A DNA stretch of 64,000 nt. Source: Channallabes apus. Taxonomy: Eukaryota; Chordata; Actinopteri; Siluriformes; Clariidae. How positions within the stretch are numbered: the first letter of the stretch is position 1; the number at the start of each line of letters is the position of its first letter. Made by a program: the position numbers and the translations under genes. Of the stretch, positions 1-10,047 are shown piece by piece. The notes beneath the pieces are model-generated. The model saw nothing but the letters and a program-made list of their open reading frames with translations. It had not been told where the DNA came from and did not search any database. Location: positions 12,420,229-12,484,228 of the forward strand of contig CM060104.1 in NCBI GenBank assembly GCA_030522415.1, read 5' to 3'.

Positions 1-190
1 AGGTTAGGCTAATTGGCATTCCTAAATTGCCCGTAGTGTGTGATTGGGTGTGTGAGTGTGCATATGAGTGTGTGCCCTGCGATGGATTGGCACCCTGTCC
101 AGGGTGTACCCCGCCTAGTGCCCGAAGTCTCCTGGGATAGGCTCCAGGTCCCCCGCGACCCTGAACACAGGATTAAGCAGTATAGAATGA
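1..190 (+). repeat. Fish non-LTR retrotransposon 3' tail, copy 1
   Basis: The segment begins in a GGTTAGGCTAATTGG-like block and continues through a block with CAGGGTGTACCCCGCCT and GGGATAGGCTCCAG to a GGATTAAGCAGTATAGAATGA end. This is the familiar 3' end of a dispersed fish LINE or its SINE partner, and a second copy lies at 12,525-12,664 in the same orientation. No open frame of interest is present. The exact family (RTE/Rex or L2-like) is not settled from the sequence alone. Confidence 0.7.
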
Positions 191-249
191 ATATTTGGTC
201 ATTGTAACATGCATTAGGGAGCATTATCTCTGCGACGTGTGTGTGCTAT

Positions 250-560
250 CTGGGAATGAATTACCTTTACTTGATTATTTTAAATAAATCTAATTTGTGC
301 ATTAAATATAATTATGTAACTTTTACTTGATTTCTTTGATTGTTAATTTAATTATTAAGTAGGTTTTACCTACTAATCTATTAAGTAGATTTTATTTAGT
401 AGAATTTAAGTAGACAATTACGGGTGAGTTTTACTTAATACTGGAGCAATAAAATTTACTTAAAATCTATGTGTGCAAATTGTTAAGAGGATTTTATCAA
501 GTAAATCTTACAAGTTCTTTTTTTCAGTGCATGGGTGAACATGATTTAAGAATTTAATTA
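250..560 (+). repeat. AT-rich dispersed repeat A, copy 1 (uninterrupted)
   Basis: This AT-rich segment (TTTACTTGATTATTTT at the start, TTTTTTTCAGTGCATGGGTG near the end) recurs at 6,567-7,690. There it is split by an insertion of about 850 bp. Comparison of the copies shows this one is close to the uninterrupted form. No coding potential and no terminal inverted repeats were recognised, so the element class is unknown. Confidence 0.65.
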
Positions 561-894
561 AGCACGTATATATATATATGAATAAACTATTTTCTATGTA
601 CAGGTACAATCAGAAAAATGTAACCAGAAAACAGCATATAACTTTAAACTTACATTGATTAGAAATATAAACAACACACCTATGAGGCTGGACAATGGAA
701 TAAACTGTGTGGGTGCCAATAATATTAAATATTTATCTGTTAATTCTTTGACAATATTGCTGCTTTTTGTTGGAAACTGGCAGACATAAAAAATATGAAA
801 AATACTTTAAATAAATATAAAGGGGACGATGGGCTAAAGCCCCCCTAAAAATGGCCTAGCGATGCCCGTGTATATATAATGAAAATATTATGTG
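561..894. other. AT-rich interval without a gene
   Basis: The interval is AT-rich with a short (TA)n run near 567-578. It holds no open frame, RNA gene or recognisable repeat end beyond a possible AGCCCCCCTAAAAATGGCC degenerate repeat border near 838-860. Confidence 0.4.
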
Positions 895-1232
895 TAAAGA
901 AAATATAATTTATATATTCGTGTTTAATTACAAAAAAAAAAATTATGGTTAGTGATTGTTGCAGACATTCACATTATTTTTTGGGGAAGAGCTTGGCTTG
1001 TACAGGCTACTATATGCTCATCAGCAGTCGGCGCCCCGCTGTAACCAGCAGATCAAAGGAGCAGTTATCGGCTGACACGTAGCCTTCTGAGTTTGGAGAC
1101 CCACAGAACCCCCACTGTATTATAATGCCTCTTCTCACCTTTCATTCATGATTTCGCTCATGGGGGAATTCGAAGAATTGGGGATTTTAAAAACAATTAA
1201 CAAGGCCGAGTAGACGTCTCTGCCTAAAATGT
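895..1232 (+). repeat. Dispersed repeat B, copy 1, with an arm inverted at 3524-3660
   Basis: The first half (GTGTTTAATTACAAAAAA, AGTGATTGTTGCAGACA) matches 10,056-10,125. The middle (GGCGCCCCGCTGTAACCAGC) matches the palindrome at 10,179-10,297. The last part (about 1090-1232, ending in GACGTCTCTGCCTAAAATG) returns in reverse complement at 3,524-3,660, on the far side of the Tc1 element. The arrangement suggests the end of a larger DNA element, but no transposase could be linked to it. Confidence 0.55.
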
Positions 1233-1245
1233 TTTTCAAAACACC

Positions 1246-1268
1246 TCTCTCTCTCTCTCTCTCTCTCT

Positions 1269-1335
<67 letters not shown>
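1246..1335. repeat. (CT)n plus (TA)n microsatellite
   Basis: About 11 CT units are followed by an uninterrupted run of about 32 TA units. Open frames crossing it encode only Tyr-Ile or Arg-Glu repeats and are not genes. Confidence 0.95.
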
Positions 1336-1339
<4 letters not shown>

Positions 1340-1387
1340 CAATCACATTCCAGCTCTTATTCCCAGCCGTGGTCAAATAATGGATGA

Positions 1388-1484
1388 AATAATTATTCAA
1401 TGCTGGACACAAACAGCAAAAAACATGAAAAGCCATAAGCACTTCATTGCTTTTCATCATGTTTTTTGCTGTTTGTGTCCAGTA

Positions 1485-1488
<4 letters not shown>
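1388..1488. repeat. Fold-back hairpin between two (TA)n tracts
   Basis: Arms of about 32 bp starting CTGGACACAAACAGC and ending GCTGTTTGTGTCCAG pair around a short loop near 1430-1447. The preceding AATAATTATTCAATGCTGG matches 61,229-61,249, where a more diverged hairpin with the same outer sequence occurs. This suggests a small fold-back element family rather than chance. Confidence 0.7.

Positions 1489-1561
<73 letters not shown>
1489..1561. repeat. (TA)n microsatellite
   Basis: A TA run of about 70 bp abuts the left inverted repeat of the Tc1 element. Because Tc1 elements insert at TA and duplicate it, the exact target duplication cannot be distinguished from the tract. Confidence 0.95.
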
Positions 1562-1565
<4 letters not shown>

Positions 1566-3182
1566 TGGTGTAAAAAACTATTTGCCCCCTTCCTGATTTC
1601 TTATTCTTTTGCATGTTTGTCACACTTAAATGTTTCTGCTCATCAAAAACCATTAACTATTAGTCAAAGATAACATAATTGAACACAAAATGCAGTTTTA
1701 AAATGAAGGTTTACATTATTAAGGGAGAAAAAAACTCCAAATCTACATGGCCCTGTGTGAAAAAGTTATTGCCCCCCTTGTTAAAAAATAACTTAACTGT
1801 GGTTTATCACACCTGAGTTCAATTTCTGTAGTCACCCCCAGGCCTCATTACTGCCACACCTGTTTCAATCAAGAAATCACTTAAATAGGAGCTACCTGAC
1901 ACAGAGAAGTAGACCAAAAGCACCTCAAAAGCTAGACATCATGCCAAGATCCAAAGAAATTCAGAAACAAATGAGAACAAAAGTAATTGAGATCTATCAG
2001 TCTGGTAAAGGTTATAAAGCCATTTCTAAAGCTTTGGGACTCCAGCGCACCACAGTGAGAGTCATTATCCACAAATGGCAAAAACATGGAACAGTGGTGA
2101 ACCTTCCCAGGAGTGGCCGGCCGACCAAAATTACCCCAAGAGCGCAGAGACGACTCATCCGAGAGGCCACAAAAGACCCCAGGACAACATCTAAAGAACT
2201 GCAGGCCTCACTTGCCTCAATTAAGTTCAGTGTTCACGACTCCACCATAAGAAAGAGACTGGGCAAAAACGGCCTGCATGGCAGATTTCCAAGGCGCAAA
2301 CCACTTTTAAGCAAAAAGAACATTAAGGCTCGTCTCAATTTTGCTAAAAAACATCTCAATGATTGCCAAGACTTTTGGGAAAATACCTTGTGGACCGACG
2401 AGACAAAAGTTGAACTTTTTGGAAGGTGCGTGTCCCGTTACATCTGGCGTAAAAGTAACACAGCATTTCAGAAAAAGAACATCATACCAACAGTAAAATA
2501 TGGTGGTGGTAGTGTGATGGTCTGGGGTTGAGTTGCTGCTTCAGGACCTGGAAGGCTTGCTGTGATAGATGGAACCATGAATTCTACTGTCTACCAAAAA
2601 ATCCTGAAGGAGAATGTCCGGCCATCTGTTCGTCAACTCAAGCTGAAGCGATCTTGGGTGCTGCAGCAGGACAATGACCCAAAACACACCAGCAAATCCA
2701 CCTCTGAATGGCTGAAGAAAAACAAAATGAAGACTTTGGAGTGGCCTAGTCAAAGTCCTGACCTGAATCCTATTGAGATGTTGTGGCATGACCTTAAAAA
2801 GGCGGTTCATGCTAGAAAACCCTCAAATAAAGCTGAATTACAACAATTCTGCAAAGATGAGTGGGCCAAAATTCCTCCAGAGCGCTGTAAAAGACTCGTT
2901 GCAGGTTATCTCAAACGCTTGATTGCAGTTATTGTTGCTAAGGGTGGCCCAACCAGTTATTAGGTTCAGGGGGCAATTACTTTTTCACACAGGGCCATGT
3001 AGGTTTGGATTTTTTTTCTCCCTAAATAATAAAACCCCTCATTTAAAAACTGCATTTTGAGTTTACTTGTGTTACCTTTGACTAATAGTTAAATGTGCTT
3101 GATGATCAGAAACATTTTGTGTGACAAACATGCAAAAGAATGAGAAATCAGGAGGGGGGCAAATAGTTTTTCTCACCACTGT
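1562..3182 (+). mobile_element. Tc1/mariner transposon with long terminal inverted repeats
   Basis: Terminal inverted repeats of about 135-140 bp bound the element. The left starts CAGTGGTGTAAAAAAC and the right ends TTTTTCTCACCACTG, both next to TA. The inner ends of the repeats are CAAAATGCAGTTTTAAA and its inverted match near 3,045-3,060. Between them lies one transposase gene in a single frame with one stop. The element is 1.6 kb, the usual length of fish Tc1-type elements. The two repeats differ at a number of sites, so it is not a fresh insertion. Confidence 0.93.
1941..2963 (+). pseudogene. Tc1 transposase, one in-frame nonsense codon
   Basis: The gene encodes a DD34E cut-and-paste transposase that would act in the nucleus on the element's own inverted repeats. 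The N-terminus (residues about 1-110) has the paired-type helix-turn-helix pair, with GYKAISKALGLQRTTVR as the first DNA-binding unit and the GRP-containing linker SGRPTK. The catalytic part contains WTDETKVELFG (first Asp), QQDNDPKHTSKS (second Asp) and LNPIEMLWHDLK (Glu). A TGA at 2529-2531 interrupts the frame just after VMVWG, and the same frame reopens at once and runs to a natural stop at 2961-2963 after GGPTSY. Total length without the stop is about 340 codons, as expected. No frameshift is seen. As it stands the gene would give only a truncated protein lacking the last two catalytic residues. Confidence 0.93.
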
Positions 3183-3189
3183 ATATATG

Positions 3190-3233
3190 TATAATTTTTT
3201 CGATCATAAATACACATGAATTAACTATATATA

Positions 3234-3293
<60 letters not shown>

Positions 3294-3325
3294 ATTCATG
3301 TCTATTTATGATCTAAAAAATATAT
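3190..3325. repeat. Fold-back repeat around a (TA)n core
   Basis: Arms at about 3192-3230 and 3288-3325 (sharing GATCATAAATA and CATGAATTAACTATAT) are inverted around about 60 bp of TA repeats. The pair can form a long cruciform. It sits directly beside the right end of the Tc1 element but does not belong to its inverted repeats. Confidence 0.7.
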
Positions 3326-3523
3326 ATAAAAACATGATCTTTTTGAGTTATGAGTTGTTGTTTTTTATTATTCATAAGACAACTTCTCAGTTTTGTAAAT
3401 ATTCTAGTTATAGTGTGTTAAGTCTATCTTAAACGGTTTGGAGAATTAGACCATCCAGCTAAGATCAATATTATTAATATTAAACATTTTATTTCTATTT
3501 ATTCTATGTTTTGCTGGAGAAAT

Positions 3524-3790
3524 ACATTTTAGGCAGAGACGTCTCGGTCTTGTTAAATAGTTTTAAAATCCTCAATTGGGCCAATTCCCCCATCCGAAAC
3601 CGGTTTGATAACTTCTCACCTATCAAAGGTGAGAAGAGGGACTGAGCTGTAACTGAGCGCGCTTTCACGTTGTATATACTGTAAAGACACACACACACAC
3701 ACACACATAAAGGCACGTGCAGAGGGGGGGAGGGCGGCGGGTGCTTGAGCACCCGCCCCTTTCCTCCAGGATGCCTCAAGTGCCCTTTTT
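3524..3790 (-). repeat. Inverted partner of repeat B plus a (CA)n tract
   Basis: Positions 3524-3660 are the reverse complement of 1090-1232, sharing GGCAGAGACGTCTC and CTTCTCACCT. A (CA)n run follows at about 3689-3708. Then comes a block (GAGCACCCGCCCCTTT) that also appears near 15,311-15,327. No gene was recognised here, although a long non-start-supported open frame crosses the minus strand. Confidence 0.5.
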
Positions 3791-4194
3791 TCTGTGTATG
3801 TGCGTATGGAGCCCTGTCTTTGCCCCTCAACAATAAAATGTAACTATTAATCTCAATTTTGCTAAATAAAAGGATCGGGCTTGCATCAGTCACATGACTG
3901 CCATTAGCCAATGCTCGCCCTTGAGGGCAGAGCGCGCTTGTTACGAGCCGGGTACGAGCATTTTCTTCAGGCTGGGCGGTACGGAGCTGGAGGAGAAGCA
4001 GGCAAATTAACTGGAAGGTGCAAACTGTAGCAAAACAGTAAATAGAGTGTACAGCGCACACTATAGTCTATAACAACAAATGAATTGAAATAAATGAGCG
4101 TGCTGTTTGTGCAACAGCACGACAAACATTACCTGTCATTTTATGAACTGTAGTAGTGGTGGTCATTAACTGCTAGCTAACTGGGTAAGGGGGT

Positions 4195-4447
4195 TACAGG
4201 GGGGTCTGTACAGATGTCGCCATTAAAAATGCGCGTTTCGAGAAAAGGGATCCCGTGACTTGCCGCGGCTTTGCGCGGCTGCGTGCGGGAAGCTGTGAAC
4301 ATGCCCTTCATTACCTGTAGGGGGCAGTCGTGTTTCAGTCTGAAGTATTGTGTGTCTACTGAAGCCGAAAATGTGTGCAAATTGAACTGCGCATGCGTGT
4401 TTGGAGACGCTGTGCCCGCGCTGTGTATCAGTCGGTTGGGAATCATC
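4195..4447 (+). promoter_or_regulatory. Promoter-like module C, copy 1
   Basis: This GC- and CpG-rich block (ACAGATGTCGCCATTAAAAA, TGCCGCGGC, GGGGGCAGTCGTGTTTCAG, CGCATGCGTG) lies immediately upstream of a candidate first exon with a good splice donor. Related blocks occur at 14,700-14,850 and 61,683-61,830, both on the minus strand. At 14.8 kb the copy also stands upstream of exons of the same gene family. CGCATGCG resembles an NRF1 site. There is no TATA box. Promoter function is an inference from position and composition. Confidence 0.45.
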
Positions 4448-4496
4448 ATGGAGGTACAACACGGCGTGGCTGGAGCTGGAGTTTGTCGTGTTCGAG
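4448..4496 (+). other. Candidate 5' exon with GAG/GTAAGT donor
   Basis: An ATG at 4448 opens a 16-codon stretch ending exactly at a consensus donor (GAG then GTAAGT, 4497-4502). Splicing to the next candidate exon at 5249 in this frame would soon meet a TGA, so the ATG here is more likely in a 5' untranslated exon or starts a short upstream frame. The exon call rests only on the donor and on the promoter-like block before it. Confidence 0.3.
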
Positions 4497-5248
4497 GTAA
4501 GTTTAGCTTTCTTTTTTGGATGTGATTCTCGCTTTCATGACTTCCAATTAATGTTCATCTTAATCTCAGGACGTACAATTAGCAATTTCAGTTTTTAATA
4601 GTGTGGAGATTCACAAAACACCGTTTTCATGTAAAAACCTGAACCTACGGAGCCCACCAGGGGTCCTGTGGTAAATAAATAAATAAATAAAATTAATAAC
4701 GAACCGAGCGCGGATTAATACACCGAGATGTGTGTTTCTTACCCCCACACCTCGTGAGAACGGCGTGTTCAGACAAAGGCTCGCCGGTGAGATGCCATTT
4801 CTGAACAAACTGAGTCGTGTGTGTTAAAGCATTAAATGGTAAAAGAGCACTAGCAATAAACGTTTTTTTTCTGAAGCTGAACTTTATTAATGAGTTACGA
4901 GTAAAGAACCTGTACATATGTTCATACAGTATTGACAGCAGCTCTAATTTGTCTAAATCGCATTGCAGACAATAAAAATAAGTCGAGTCATCCTGTGACC
5001 CTGCATGCTTAATCTTTCCACACATGATTCTTGCTTCTCACTTTTTCCTTAATCCCTCGCTGATCTATCTTGTATTTTTCTAACGGTGTCAGAAACTTTG
5101 TGTTAGTAGCACTGCTTGACATGCTTGATGCCTTCTTCTTTTGTAATTTGCTTTGGATAAAGGCAAACTTACAAAAGATGAAGAAATGCCTAAATGTAGT
5201 TGTACGAATAAAAGATTATGTAATGATACAATGTAAATATTTTCACAG

Positions 5249-5993
5249 AAACAAAGCGTAAAGATGAGACATGAATCTGAAGAGGATCTCTTTGATGATT
5301 GCCTGGTAAAGCATTGTTTTCTTATTAATTATACAATTTATTAATACCTTGAATATAGTGTTTGTTGTATTGGACAGAAGCATATAAATGCAAATGAATA
5401 TATAAATCTGAATAATTATTGAATGAATTTTCATGTTTGGACTAACCCTTTAAATACAAACTCAGCATTCATCATAGGATTTCCAGACACTGTAAAGGTG
5501 CAGAGTAATCTATGGAGTGTAGCCATCTCATGCCATGTTTTACAATGTTTTAGTGATGCAAGATTATTGCTAAAGCAATTTAACCCAAGTTTAACAATCT
5601 GAAGTATATGAAGTGATGGTCATTTTTTATCATCAATTATTTTTATTATTATTTTTTTCTCTGTGAAATGAAGTCAGCACAGGTTGAAGCAATTCAGATT
5701 TTTTTTTTTGTTACTCAAAATAAATTATTTATTTTCTTGTACATTTTATGCAGGGGGACAGACGAAGTGATGCCAGTATGCACCTTCTTAAAATCCTTGT
5801 CATCTGTGCTGTTGAAGGGGAAGAACCGGTTGGTGTATCCATAATCTTTGAAGGAGAGGAAATTTTGCAAGAATGTGGCAATAGCTCCGAGCACTGCGCT
5901 ACACATTTGAGCTATTTTCAGAAAGTTCTTCTAGAACATGATGGGATTAAGCTATCACCAAAAGTGCAAGCTTTAAAGATGAAGTTATCTTAA
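5249..5993 (+). CDS. Small spliced gene, SAMD3-like family C-terminus (candidate, possibly degenerate)
   Basis: Two exons are proposed. Exon 5249-5305 is preceded by TTTCACAG and followed by GTAAAG, and contains ATG at 5264 coding MRHESEEDLFDDCL. Exon 5754-5993 follows a pyrimidine-rich tract and ATGCAG and runs to TAA. The join is in phase 0 and gives about 93 residues. The second exon codes GDRRSDASMHLLKILV, then VSIIFEGEEILQECGNSS, then KLSPKVQALKMKL. This pattern resembles the C-terminus of the large uncharacterised fish family often labelled sterile alpha motif domain-containing protein 3-like, recognised here from memory. The central hydrophobic block usual in that family seems missing, so this may be a truncated copy. 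An AATAAA lies about 370 bp downstream. Function unknown. Confidence 0.5.
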
Positions 5994-6362
5994 AACATTT
6001 GATTTGGCTTGACTACAAGTCTTTACATGTTGTGTTTACATGTTCAGCTTAATGTTTTAATGTGTTATGGTTTCAATGGCATACTTTTAAGTGCACTAGT
6101 CCAGAGTGCTGATTTGAATGTTGCAACTTCACTGCTTCCGAGGGCTATTATTTTTAACGTTTATTCTACAGTTTGTTTAATGTATTTTCTGCTGTATTTT
6201 ATTTCTAAATGAATGCTGTACAATTTTGTTTAAAACAAGTATTTCAGGCCCTGGTGCCGTGCAGTTTTTTCTATGGATGCAAAATTTAGCTGAATGCACT
6301 TTTATTAAAAAGACAACTTGGATCTAGACTGTGAACATCACAAATATTTGGTAATGTTGGTG

Positions 6363-6368
6363 AATAAA
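6363..6368 (+). promoter_or_regulatory. Poly(A) signal candidate
   Basis: A canonical AATAAA about 370 bp after the TAA of the small SAMD3-like candidate is followed by a T-rich stretch. It would give a 3' untranslated region of ordinary length. Confidence 0.4.
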
Positions 6369-6566
6369 CTGTTTAATTTTCTTTTAGTTGTGTGATTTAT
6401 GAAAGATATAGATGAAATAATTACTTAAGTTTCTTTCCAAAACATAAATTAGCAATGTTTACATTATTATAGGGAGTAATATAAATTGATAAAACCAAGT
6501 TAAGGGAAAATCTCACAAAACAAAATGATAGTAATTTCATAAAATTAAGGTTCCTGCTGATACAAT

Positions 6567-7681
6567 AATGAATTAACTTTACTTGATTATTTTAAATAAA
6601 TCTAATTTGTGCATTAAATATAATTATGTAACTTTTACTTGATTTCTTTTATTGTTAATTTAATTAAGTAAATTTTACCTGACAATTACGGGTGAGTTTT
6701 ACTTAGGCTGAATCACAATTGTATTTTCTTCCCCTTGTCCCTTGAAACGAAGTGGAAAGGGGAAGGGTATAAATATTTCCCCTAAGAAATGGGACAACAC
6801 TGTTATACATCATACGTTGTCGCTGGTTCCTAATGTTACGTCAGAGGACATGCTCCGATGTTTATCACACATTCCAATAAGAGAGATTACTCACTCCCAA
6901 AGGTTTTTTGCGCCGTATTTCGATTTTTAAAAAAGTTGCTCATTTTCACCACGAACACGGATGAGTCTTCGGGTGTCCTCAGCCGTCCATATACAGAATA
7001 TAAATTACAAAACTGTGGTCACGTTGCAATAAGTAAGAATAGTGTAAGCACCGTTCATTTACATGTACACATATGGCCGTAAGCAAAACAAACAATGCGT
7101 TATCAAATGCTCGGCAAACTGCCGTGCTACTGAACTTTCATATTTGTTTGTAGCATGCAGTAAAGTGTATGTGACATAAAAATATATATTTGTAATATTG
7201 TGCAATATGTGCTATCCGCTAGCAAACTTTAGCGATTTTTTTTGCAAACGTTTCTTTACAGAACATCACCACAAACACAAGACTAAAGGTAATATACATA
7301 TAATGAAAACTTGTCATAAAAATCTTTATTAATGGCAAAAATGACTTAACATTTATGGGTCTGCTTGCTCGAGTGAGCAGCCATGTTGAAAACTTCGCTT
7401 AGCCCTTCGTTTGAAGTGAGGTCCCGAAAAATCTTCGTTTGGAGGGCTATCTGTCCCTCCCCCCTCCCCCTACACCTCCAACCAAAAGAGAAATGAGACA
7501 CCTCTACCCCTGCACGTGAACGCGCCAAATGGAAGAGTAGGGGGAAGGGTAGAAATGCTTAATATTGGAGCAATAAAATTTACTTAAAATCTATGTGTCC
7601 AAATTGTTATGAGGATTTTATCAAGTAAATCTTACAAGTTCTTTTTTTCAGTTCATGGGTGAACACGATGTTTTAAGAATT

Positions 7682-7690
<9 letters not shown>
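6567..7690 (+). repeat. AT-rich repeat A, copy 2, split by an insertion
   Basis: Positions 6567-6703 and 7558-7690 match the two halves of the copy at 250-560. The interruption lies between GGGTGAGTTTTACTTA and CTTAATATTGGAGCAAT. The intact copy reads straight through this point, so the intervening 0.85 kb is a later insertion. Confidence 0.7.
6704..7557. mobile_element. Non-autonomous DNA element inserted in repeat A
   Basis: CTTA stands on both sides and only once in the uninterrupted copy, giving a 4-bp (or TTA, 3-bp) target duplication. The left end reads GGCTGAATCACAATTG followed by CCCCTTGTCCC. The right end, reversed, is rich in CCCTTCCCCCTAC. This is the style of fish elements with GGCTGAATCCCAATT ends. 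No transposase frame is seen inside. The superfamily is uncertain: a 3-bp TTA duplication would favour PIF/Harbinger. Confidence 0.5.

Positions 7691-7764
<74 letters not shown>
7686..7764. repeat. (TA)n followed by (GT)n microsatellite
   Basis: About 22 TA units are followed, after TTTATTT, by about 13 GT units. It directly ends copy 2 of repeat A. Confidence 0.95.
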
Positions 7765-7896
7765 ACCGGTGCAATTCAAACGTCCTATTCCATTGTCACT
7801 CATACTGCCGTAGTTTTTAGAGCCCTAAAAAAGCATTCGCTAGTAAGTAAGTAAATAAAAGACAAATGAATAAATAGTTTTAAATTATATATATAC

Positions 7897-9996
7897 AGGG
7901 GCGTAGATTTAGGGTGGACGGAGGGGATGTGTCCCCACCAATATCCTCCAACAATTGAAATGTCCCCACCAATAATTTAATCCACTTTTTTTTTTAATCG
8001 TTCTGTCAACATTAACCTAGACACGCAGAAAGGGATAAATCACGTTCCCTCCTTGAGTCCTCCCGCCCCCAAAACAAATATGAACATTTTGATTGGCTGT
8101 GCCTTTCCCTGCCATCATGTGATAGACTATTGGCTGGGTTCAGACACAAGCAGCGCCAAATGCAGTGGACTCACATTCAGTACAGCAGGCCAGGATATAG
8201 TCTGTGAATACGGACTTAAAACTAACAGCAGATTAAACAGCTAAATGTAAAAGTATAAATATGATCCCTGTCAGTCTCCTAATCTAATGACTGTTTGTCA
8301 GAAATCAGTATTGAGAAAGAAATTGATAAGCTAATATACTAATATTGCCATATGGCTAGAATTTTGTTGACACCAATAGACAATCCACTTCAGAAAAATA
8401 GTTTTTAAAATGCATTCACTTACTTGGTGAACATTAATGATTTGATTCGAGGTTTGCACACTAAGACTCAGAAAAAGTGAAATAAAATGATTGCTGTTTA
8501 AATGGCATGTGTTTATCCTGTTTTGTCAGGTGACAGAACCTAAACAACTGTGCTGTATATCAGACAGCGATGGAGAGAGTGTAGATTACACACAGGTGCT
8601 CTCTAGTCATTAGCACTCATCAGGCAATGTCTATGGGCAACTGACTGCACTCAGACCAAAGGGGGCTGAATAATTACACACACCCCACTTTTCAGTTATT
8701 TATTTGTAAAAAAAATTTTTTGAAATCATGTATGATTTTCGTTCCACTTCTCGCGTGTACACCACTTTGTATTGGTCTTTCACGTGGAATTCCAATAAAA
8801 TTGATTCATGTTTGTGGCTGTAATGTGACAAAATGTGGAAAAGTTCACGGGGGGCGAATACTTTTGCAAGCCACTGTAGTTGTCCTGAGATTTAACATTG
8901 TTACCAATAATAGGCTGAGGCATTCTCTGTCCATGCTCATAAGGAATCCCTCAATGTTTTTCAATTAGGGGACAGAAGCAGATCAGCCATGTTGTAGTTC
9001 AGGTGAAGAGGCGAGTTCACAGGAGGTCAATCTGAATGTTGATTATATATATATATATATATAACATATAATATGTGTGCGTGTATTATACATGTTGATT
9101 ATACTAATATTTAGCATTATGAGGAGTGATAGGCTGAGGATGTAAGTGATTCATTAGTGTTTTTGGCAAAAGTTTTGAACTGACATTTCACTTTTTTGTC
9201 ACGCTATTTCATCAGGTGGCAATGCTGTCCGGTCCTAGTGCAGTCAGAGGGGAAGAGTTAGGGTCAAAGCCATTGTTCACCCCCCAAAAAACTTTACTCA
9301 CTATTTACTCCTTAAGTGGTTCCAAACTTTAATGATTTTCTTTATTTTGTTGAATACAAAATAAGATATTGGGGAAAAAAGCTGAAAACATTGACTTCCG
9401 TAGCAGGAAAAACAAATACTATGTAAATCAATGATTACAGGTTTTCAGCATTCTACAAAATATCATCTTTAGTGTTTATCAGAAGAAAAAAAGAACAGCC
9501 TGGACAATATTGATGTCAAACAAATATGCCAGCAGTTTATTTCTGTTAACGAGAGGCGAAGGCATGTTTTTGTCTCCTTCATATAGGAGCAATAGGCATT
9601 GAGCTGTTGTGTGGTACTGTACCTAGTAGTTCATGTTTAGATGTAATCTACTTTTATATATATACAGATGATTGAGATGTTTCATTTGCACTAGGGCTCA
9701 ATAAAGAATAGTTTTTATTTTATTAAAGACTATATTTTTGTCAGTTATGAAACATTCCTTTAACTTTACACTATTCCTTAATTTAACTTAATGAATTGCA
9801 TTTCGAGTGGATTAATATCAATCGAAGCATTGCTAGTATTAATGTAAAGTGATTTCGCACCATATTAAGAAAAACATGTATTCAGTGGACATAGTTGGGG
9901 TGGGAGGTTGGTAGGTGGGGCAGGGGGTTGGTGGGTGGAAAAGGGGATTGGGGGATGGGGTATTAGTTGGAGTCAGAGGTAGCAAACCTACGCCCT

Positions 9997-9998
<2 letters not shown>
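7897..9998. mobile_element. DNA transposon with GGCGTAG inverted ends
   Basis: The left end reads CAGGGGCGTAGATTTAGGG and the right end, reversed, reads CAAGGGCGTAGGTTTGCTAC. These are short inverted termini typical of a hAT-like fish family whose ends also contain GTCCCCACCAAT, seen at 7,931-7,975. Both ends abut simple repeats ((TA)n left, (GT)n right), so a target duplication cannot be read. The 2.1-kb body has no transposase frame and includes a Tc1-like fragment, a short (TA)n at 9,043-9,062 and a G-rich patch at 9,895-9,960. Confidence 0.4.
8580..8877. mobile_element. Fragment of a second Tc1-like element
   Basis: The segment ends in GGGGGCGAATACTTTTGCAA followed by GCCACTGTA. It carries GGAATTCCAATAAAATTGAT and AAAGGGGGCTGAATAATTAC, the known inner and outer parts of a fish Tc1-like terminal region. 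Only this one terminal region is present and no transposase remains. It lies inside the GGCGTAG-ended element and so marks a later insertion or a captured fragment. Confidence 0.6.

Positions 9999-10004
<6 letters not shown>

Positions 10005-10045
<41 letters not shown>
10005..10045. repeat. (GT)n and (TA)n microsatellite
   Basis: A short GT run followed by about 18 TA units separates the GGCGTAG-ended element from copy 2 of repeat B. Confidence 0.9.

Positions 10046-10047
<2 letters not shown>

Noticed and set aside
1236..1673. Open frames rich in Tyr-Ile and Arg-Glu across the (TA)n and (CT)n tracts
   Set aside because: They are translations of microsatellites on both strands with no conserved flanks.
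3504..4061. 185-codon minus-strand open frame
   Set aside because: It crosses repeat B and a (CA)n tract, has a Val-Cys run from the tract and no recognisable domain.
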